From DATAEU01 sp046735355 (GTDB lineage Bacteria; Actinomycetota; UBA4738; HRBIN12), in contig JBKPTC010000053.1 of the NCBI GenBank assembly GCA_046735355.1, positions 1 to 17,649 on the forward strand: a DNA stretch of 17,649 nucleotides, in the 5' to 3' direction. Positions 14,991 through 17,649 of the stretch are shown here, one piece after another. Each line of letters opens with the position of its first letter. Within the stretch, counting starts at the first letter, position 1. A model generated the notes under the pieces. It searched no databases. It saw only the letters and a list, made by a program, of their open reading frames with translations, and was not told the origin of the DNA. The position numbers and the translations under genes were made by a program.

Positions 14991-15010
14991 CCCCCGTGGC
15001 GCATCGGGGG
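14991..15010. repeat. GC hairpin in the 14920-15101 intergenic stretch
   Basis: CCCCCG (14991-14996) and CGGGGG (15005-15010) form a 6-bp hairpin with an 8-base loop. This part of the gap also holds GCCGC/GCGGC (14941-14945, 14959-14963) and two copies of CCGCAGGT. There is no coding signal. Purpose unknown; chance is possible at this GC content. Confidence 0.3.
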
Positions 15011-15044
15011 TAGGGCGGGCGACCGCGGGTCGACGGGTGAGGCT

Positions 15045-15093
15045 AGGTTGGGCCGATTTCCCGGTAGCCATGACTCGAACCGGCTGCCAACCT
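15045..15093 (+). promoter_or_regulatory. Hairpin leader upstream of the CAP-domain gene
   Basis: AGGTTGG (15045-15051) and CCAACCT (15087-15093) are an exact 7-bp inverted repeat, enclosing CCGGT/ACCGG (15061-15065, 15079-15083). The structure ends eight bases before the ATG at 15102, and no Shine-Dalgarno sequence is visible. TAGGTT at 15044-15049 could serve as a -10 box instead. It is either a translational control element or part of the promoter. Confidence 0.35.
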
Positions 15094-15101
15094 GCCCCGT
15101 C

Positions 15102-15515
15102 ATGACCAGACGGCTGCTGATCCTGCTGCTCGTGCTGGCGCCGGTGCTCTCGGCGCCGGCCGTCGCGTCCGCGATCGGGGGGCCCGAGCGTCGCACGCTC
15201 GACCTCGTCGACGCGGTCCGTGCGCGCCACGGGCTCCGCCACGTCGTCGTCCGAACCACGCTGATGCGGCACGCCGAACGGCATACGCGCGTCATGTCGC
15301 GCAAGCAGCTGCTGTTCCACTCCTCGCTCAGCATCGACGGGTTCTCGTCGGTCGGCGAGTGCGTCGGGATGGGGTCGAACGTCCGGCAGGTCTTCCGCGC
15401 GTTCCTGGACTCGTCGACGCACCGGCGGATCATCCTCGGTCGGTGGCGGTGGATCGGCGTGGGCGTCGCCTCGCACGACGGCGCGCGGTACGTCACGCTC
15501 GACTTCGCGCGCTGA
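15102..15515 (+). CDS. Secreted CAP-domain protein (SCP/YkwD-like)
   Basis: The 137-residue product has a signal peptide (MTRRLLILLLVLAPVLSAPA, cleavage probably after AVASA near residue 24), then a compact CAP/SCP domain of the bacterial YkwD kind. Conserved CAP positions are visible: H57 in RHAERHTRVM, LFHSSL (H73), VGECVG with Glu86, and FLDSSTHRRIILGRWRWIGVGVA with H107. The usual GEN triplet reads GEC. At about 110 mature residues it is near the minimum for the fold. Such proteins are secreted and of uncertain activity; some sit in envelope or spore contexts. I start at the ATG at 15102 because the signal peptide begins there; a TTG at 15048 would prepend 18 unrelated residues. It is followed after 38 bp by the FAD/Fe-S oxidoreductase gene. 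Confidence 0.87.
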   Translation: MTRRLLILLLVLAPVLSAPAVASAIGGPERRTLDLVDAVRARHGLRHVVVRTTLMRHAERHTRVMSRKQLLFHSSLSIDGFSSVGECVGMGSNVRQVFRAFLDSSTHRRIILGRWRWIGVGVASHDGARYVTLDFAR

Positions 15516-15553
15516 TCGCGGAACACCCCGCGCGCCGCGGGTAGCCTTCGACC

Positions 15554-17649
15554 GTGTCCGAGGATCGGCCGGCCCGCACGGCGCTTCGCATCGCCGACCG
15601 CGCGCCGGACGGCGCGTCGCCGCGTCTGCGCGACCTCGCCGCCCAGCTCGCGCGCTCGATCGACGGCGAGGTGCGGTTCGGCCGCGGCGACCGCGCGCTG
15701 TACGCGACGGACGCGTCGAACTACCGGCACGTGCCGCTCGGCGTCGTCGTGCCACGGCACGTCGAGGACGTCGTGGCGGCGGTGCGGGTGTGCGCCGACG
15801 CCGGCGTTCCGCTCCTTCCGCGCGGCGGTGGAACGAGCCTCGCCGGACAGGGCTGCAACGAGGCCGTCGTCGTCGACACGTCCAAGTACCTGCCCGACGT
15901 GCTCGCGATCGACGAGCGATCGCGCACCGCACGGGTGCAACCGGGCGTGGTGCTCGACGATCTTCGCGAGCGCGCGGGACGCGTCGGGCTGACGTTCGCG
16001 CCCGATCCGGCAACCCACGACCACTGCACGCTCGGCGGGATGATCGGCAACGACTCCTGCGGCGTGCACTCGTTGCTGTCGGAGTTCGACGGCCCGGGAC
16101 CGCGAACCACGCACAACGTTCGCGAGCTCGAAATCCTCACGGCCGACGGAGCGCGCATGCGCGTCGGACCGACCCCCGACGACGAGCTCGAGGCGATCGT
16201 CGCCGCGGGCGGACGCCGGGGCGAGATCTACGCCGCGCTCCGCGATCTGCGCGATCGGTACGAGGACCTCGTCCGTTCGCGCACGCCGCGCCTCGCTCGG
16301 CGCGTATCCGGCTACAACCTCGAGTGGCTGCTGCCCGAGCACGGCTTCGACGTCGCACGCGCGCTCGTCGGATCGGAGGGCACGTGCGTGACGATCCTCG
16401 AGGCCACGGTGGAGTTGGTGCCGTGGCCGGCGCATCGCGCGACGGTCGTCCTCGGATTCGAGGACGTGTTCGCGGCGGCCGACGCCGTTCCCGAGATCCG
16501 CGACGTCCGGCCGATCGGGCTCGAGGGGTTCGACGACCATCTGGTCGACGACAACCGCCGCAAGCGGCTCAATACGACCGCGATCGAGCACCTGCCCGAC
16601 GGCGCCGGGTGGCTGATCGTCGAGTTCGGCGGCGCCGACCGGAACGAGGCCGAGGACCGCGCGCGCGAGGCCATCCGCGCGTTCGAAGGGCTTCCCCGGC
16701 TGACCGGCTCGGAGCTCCTGACGGATCCGCGGCGCAGCGCCGAGGTGTGGGGTGTCCGCGAGTCGGGCCTCGGCGCGACCGCGATCGTGCCCGGCAAGCC
16801 GCCCAGATGGGAGGGATGGGAGGACGCGGCGGTGCCGCCGGAGCGCGTCGGCGAGTATCTCCGCGGCTTCCGCGCGCTCCTCGACCGCTCCGGATACGAG
16901 GCGTCGCTGTACGGGCACTTCGGTCAGGGGTGCGTCCACTCGCGGGCCACGTTCGATCTCGCCTCGGCCGAGGGGATCGCGACGTTCCGGCGGTTCATCA
17001 CCGAGGCGGCCGAGCTGGTGGTCGAACTCGGCGGCTCGCTGTCGGGCGAGCACGGAGACGGCCAGGCGCGCGCCGAGCTGCTTCCGATGATGTACGGCCC
17101 GGAGCTCGTCCGCGCGTTCGAGGAGTTCAAGCGGATCTGGGATCCGGCCGGCCTGATGAACCCCGGGCGCATCGTGGCGCCGAGGCCCCTCGATGCCGAC
17201 CTGCGGCTCGGCGCCGCGTACGCGCCGAAGCCGGTGACGACGCGGTTCGCATATCCGGACGACGACGGATCGTTCGCGCACGCCGCGCTGCGGTGCGTCG
17301 GTGTCGGCTCGTGCCGGCGCACCGAGGGCGGGACGATGTGTCCGAGCTACCGCGTCACGCGCGAGGAGCAGCATTCGACACGGGGGCGCGCGCGACTGCT
17401 CTTCGAGATGCTGAACGGCGCCGAGCTCGAGCTGTGGCGAAGCGACGAGGTGAAGGACGCGCTGGACCTGTGTCTCGCGTGCAAGGCGTGCAGGTCCGAG
17501 TGCCCCGTCAACGTCGACATGGCGACGTACAAGGCGGAGTTCCTGTCGCACTACTACGAGGAACGCCGGCGTCCGCGCGTCGCGTGGGCGATGGGTCTGC
17601 TGCCGTGGTGGGCGAGGATCGGTTCGCGCGCGCCCGCGCTCGCGAACGC
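15554..17649 (+). CDS. FAD- and Fe-S-containing oxidoreductase, D-lactate dehydrogenase/glycolate oxidase type (partial, runs off window)
   Basis: The 698 visible residues fuse an FAD-binding domain, an FAD-oxidase C-terminal domain and a ferredoxin-like domain, as in large D-lactate/2-hydroxyacid dehydrogenases such as YdiJ. The FAD motif PRGGGTSLAGQG is near residue 89 and LGGMIGNDSCGVHS at about 160. The substrate-side YGHFGQGCVHSR is near 453, and LSGEHGDGQAR near 496 includes H500. The Fe-S cysteines are C581, C587, C596 (in MCPSYR) and C640, C643, C646, C650 (in CLACKACRSECPV). The reaction is oxidation of a 2-hydroxyacid with electrons passed to a quinone or carrier; the exact substrate cannot be read. 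The start is GTG 15554 without a Shine-Dalgarno sequence; TAGCCT at 15542-15547 would give leaderless expression. The frame is open to the last base; full-length relatives reach about 950-1000 residues. Confidence 0.93.
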   Translation, partial: MSEDRPARTALRIADRAPDGASPRLRDLAAQLARSIDGEVRFGRGDRALYATDASNYRHVPLGVVVPRHVEDVVAAVRVCADAGVPLLPRGGGTSLAGQGCNEAVVVDTSKYLPDVLAIDERSRTARVQPGVVLDDLRERAGRVGLTFAPDPATHDHCTLGGMIGNDSCGVHSLLSEFDGPGPRTTHNVRELEILTADGARMRVGPTPDDELEAIVAAGGRRGEIYAALRDLRDRYEDLVRSRTPRLARRVSGYNLEWLLPEHGFDVARALVGSEGTCVTILEATVELVPWPAHRATVVLGFEDVFAAADAVPEIRDVRPIGLEGFDDHLVDDNRRKRLNTTAIEHLPDGAGWLIVEFGGADRNEAEDRAREAIRAFEGLPRLTGSELLTDPRRSAEVWGVRESGLGATAIVPGKPPRWEGWEDAAVPPERVGEYLRGFRALLDRSGYEASLYGHFGQGCVHSRATFDLASAEGIATFRRFITEAAELVVELGGSLSGEHGDGQARAELLPMMYGPELVRAFEEFKRIWDPAGLMNPGRIVAPRPLDADLRLGAAYAPKPVTTRFAYPDDDGSFAHAALRCVGVGSCRRTEGGTMCPSYRVTREEQHSTRGRARLLFEMLNGAELELWRSDEVKDALDLCLACKACRSECPVNVDMATYKAEFLSHYYEERRRPRVAWAMGLLPWWARIGSRAPALAN

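Noticed and set aside
15072..15085. tRNA-like T-loop (GGTTCGAGTC on the minus strand)
   Set aside because: The flanking bases do not form a T-stem, and no acceptor, D or anticodon arm can be drawn around it.
15021..15096. Resemblance to the c-di-AMP (ydaO) riboswitch 3' end before the CAP gene (CGAACCGGCTGCCAACCT)
   Set aside because: The match to the usual CGAACCCGACAGCTAACCT is loose, no closing helix can be drawn, and the start codon follows too closely. A covariance search would settle it.
14678..17551. Very long open frame on the minus strand, antisense to the FAD/Fe-S gene
   Set aside because: The protein is Arg/His/Ala-rich with no recognisable domain, and it covers both the structured RNA and the well-supported oxidoreductase. 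It is a shadow of high-GC codon use.

Overview
This window is very GC-rich with dense, mostly short-spaced genes on both strands. It suggests a high-GC Actinobacteriota or Limnocylindria-like Chloroflexota genome, perhaps Thermoleophilia. The clues are the IclR regulator divergent from leuCD, the PAC2 protein, a stand-alone RAM protein, many GTG starts, several starts without a Shine-Dalgarno sequence, and multi-PAS orphan kinases. This placement is inference and no rRNA is present to settle it. I saw no tRNA, CRISPR or mobile element.

Layout. 1-2467: leuD (cut by the window edge) and leuC on the minus strand, divergent from an IclR regulator of the NdgR/LtbR kind, with a palindromic operator candidate between them. 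2486-8050: a minus-strand cluster of kinase, PBP4-type D,D-carboxypeptidase, kinase. The promoter-proximal kinase has Lys where the phosphoacceptor His belongs; the distal one is intact. 8315-9913: small plus-strand genes (RAM domain, PAC2 family, an unknown helical protein). 9977-12063: a DMT-family transporter followed by serC on the minus strand. 12154-13563: a lipoprotein made of two duplicated RTX-like, cysteine-capped modules. 13592-14503: a YihY/BrkB-type membrane protein on the minus strand. 15102 to the end: a secreted CAP-domain protein and an FAD/Fe-S oxidoreductase of the D-lactate dehydrogenase/glycolate oxidase type, cut by the window end.

The most unusual region is the 598-bp gap at 14504-15101. 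Read on the minus strand, it holds a good sigma70-like promoter, then a 206-nt domain closed by a 16-bp helix, then a 65-nt cloverleaf ending in a U-rich tract (terminator-like), then a 14-bp inverted repeat abutting the ribosome binding site of the yihY-type gene. The closing helix, terminator and a possible antiterminator compete for the same bases. That is riboswitch-like architecture, and I recognise no known class in it. It is the best candidate here for an undescribed element.

Functionally the window mixes branched-chain amino acid and serine biosynthesis, cell-envelope genes (PBP4, lipoprotein, CAP protein, YihY) and signal sensing. No response regulator lies beside the kinases.
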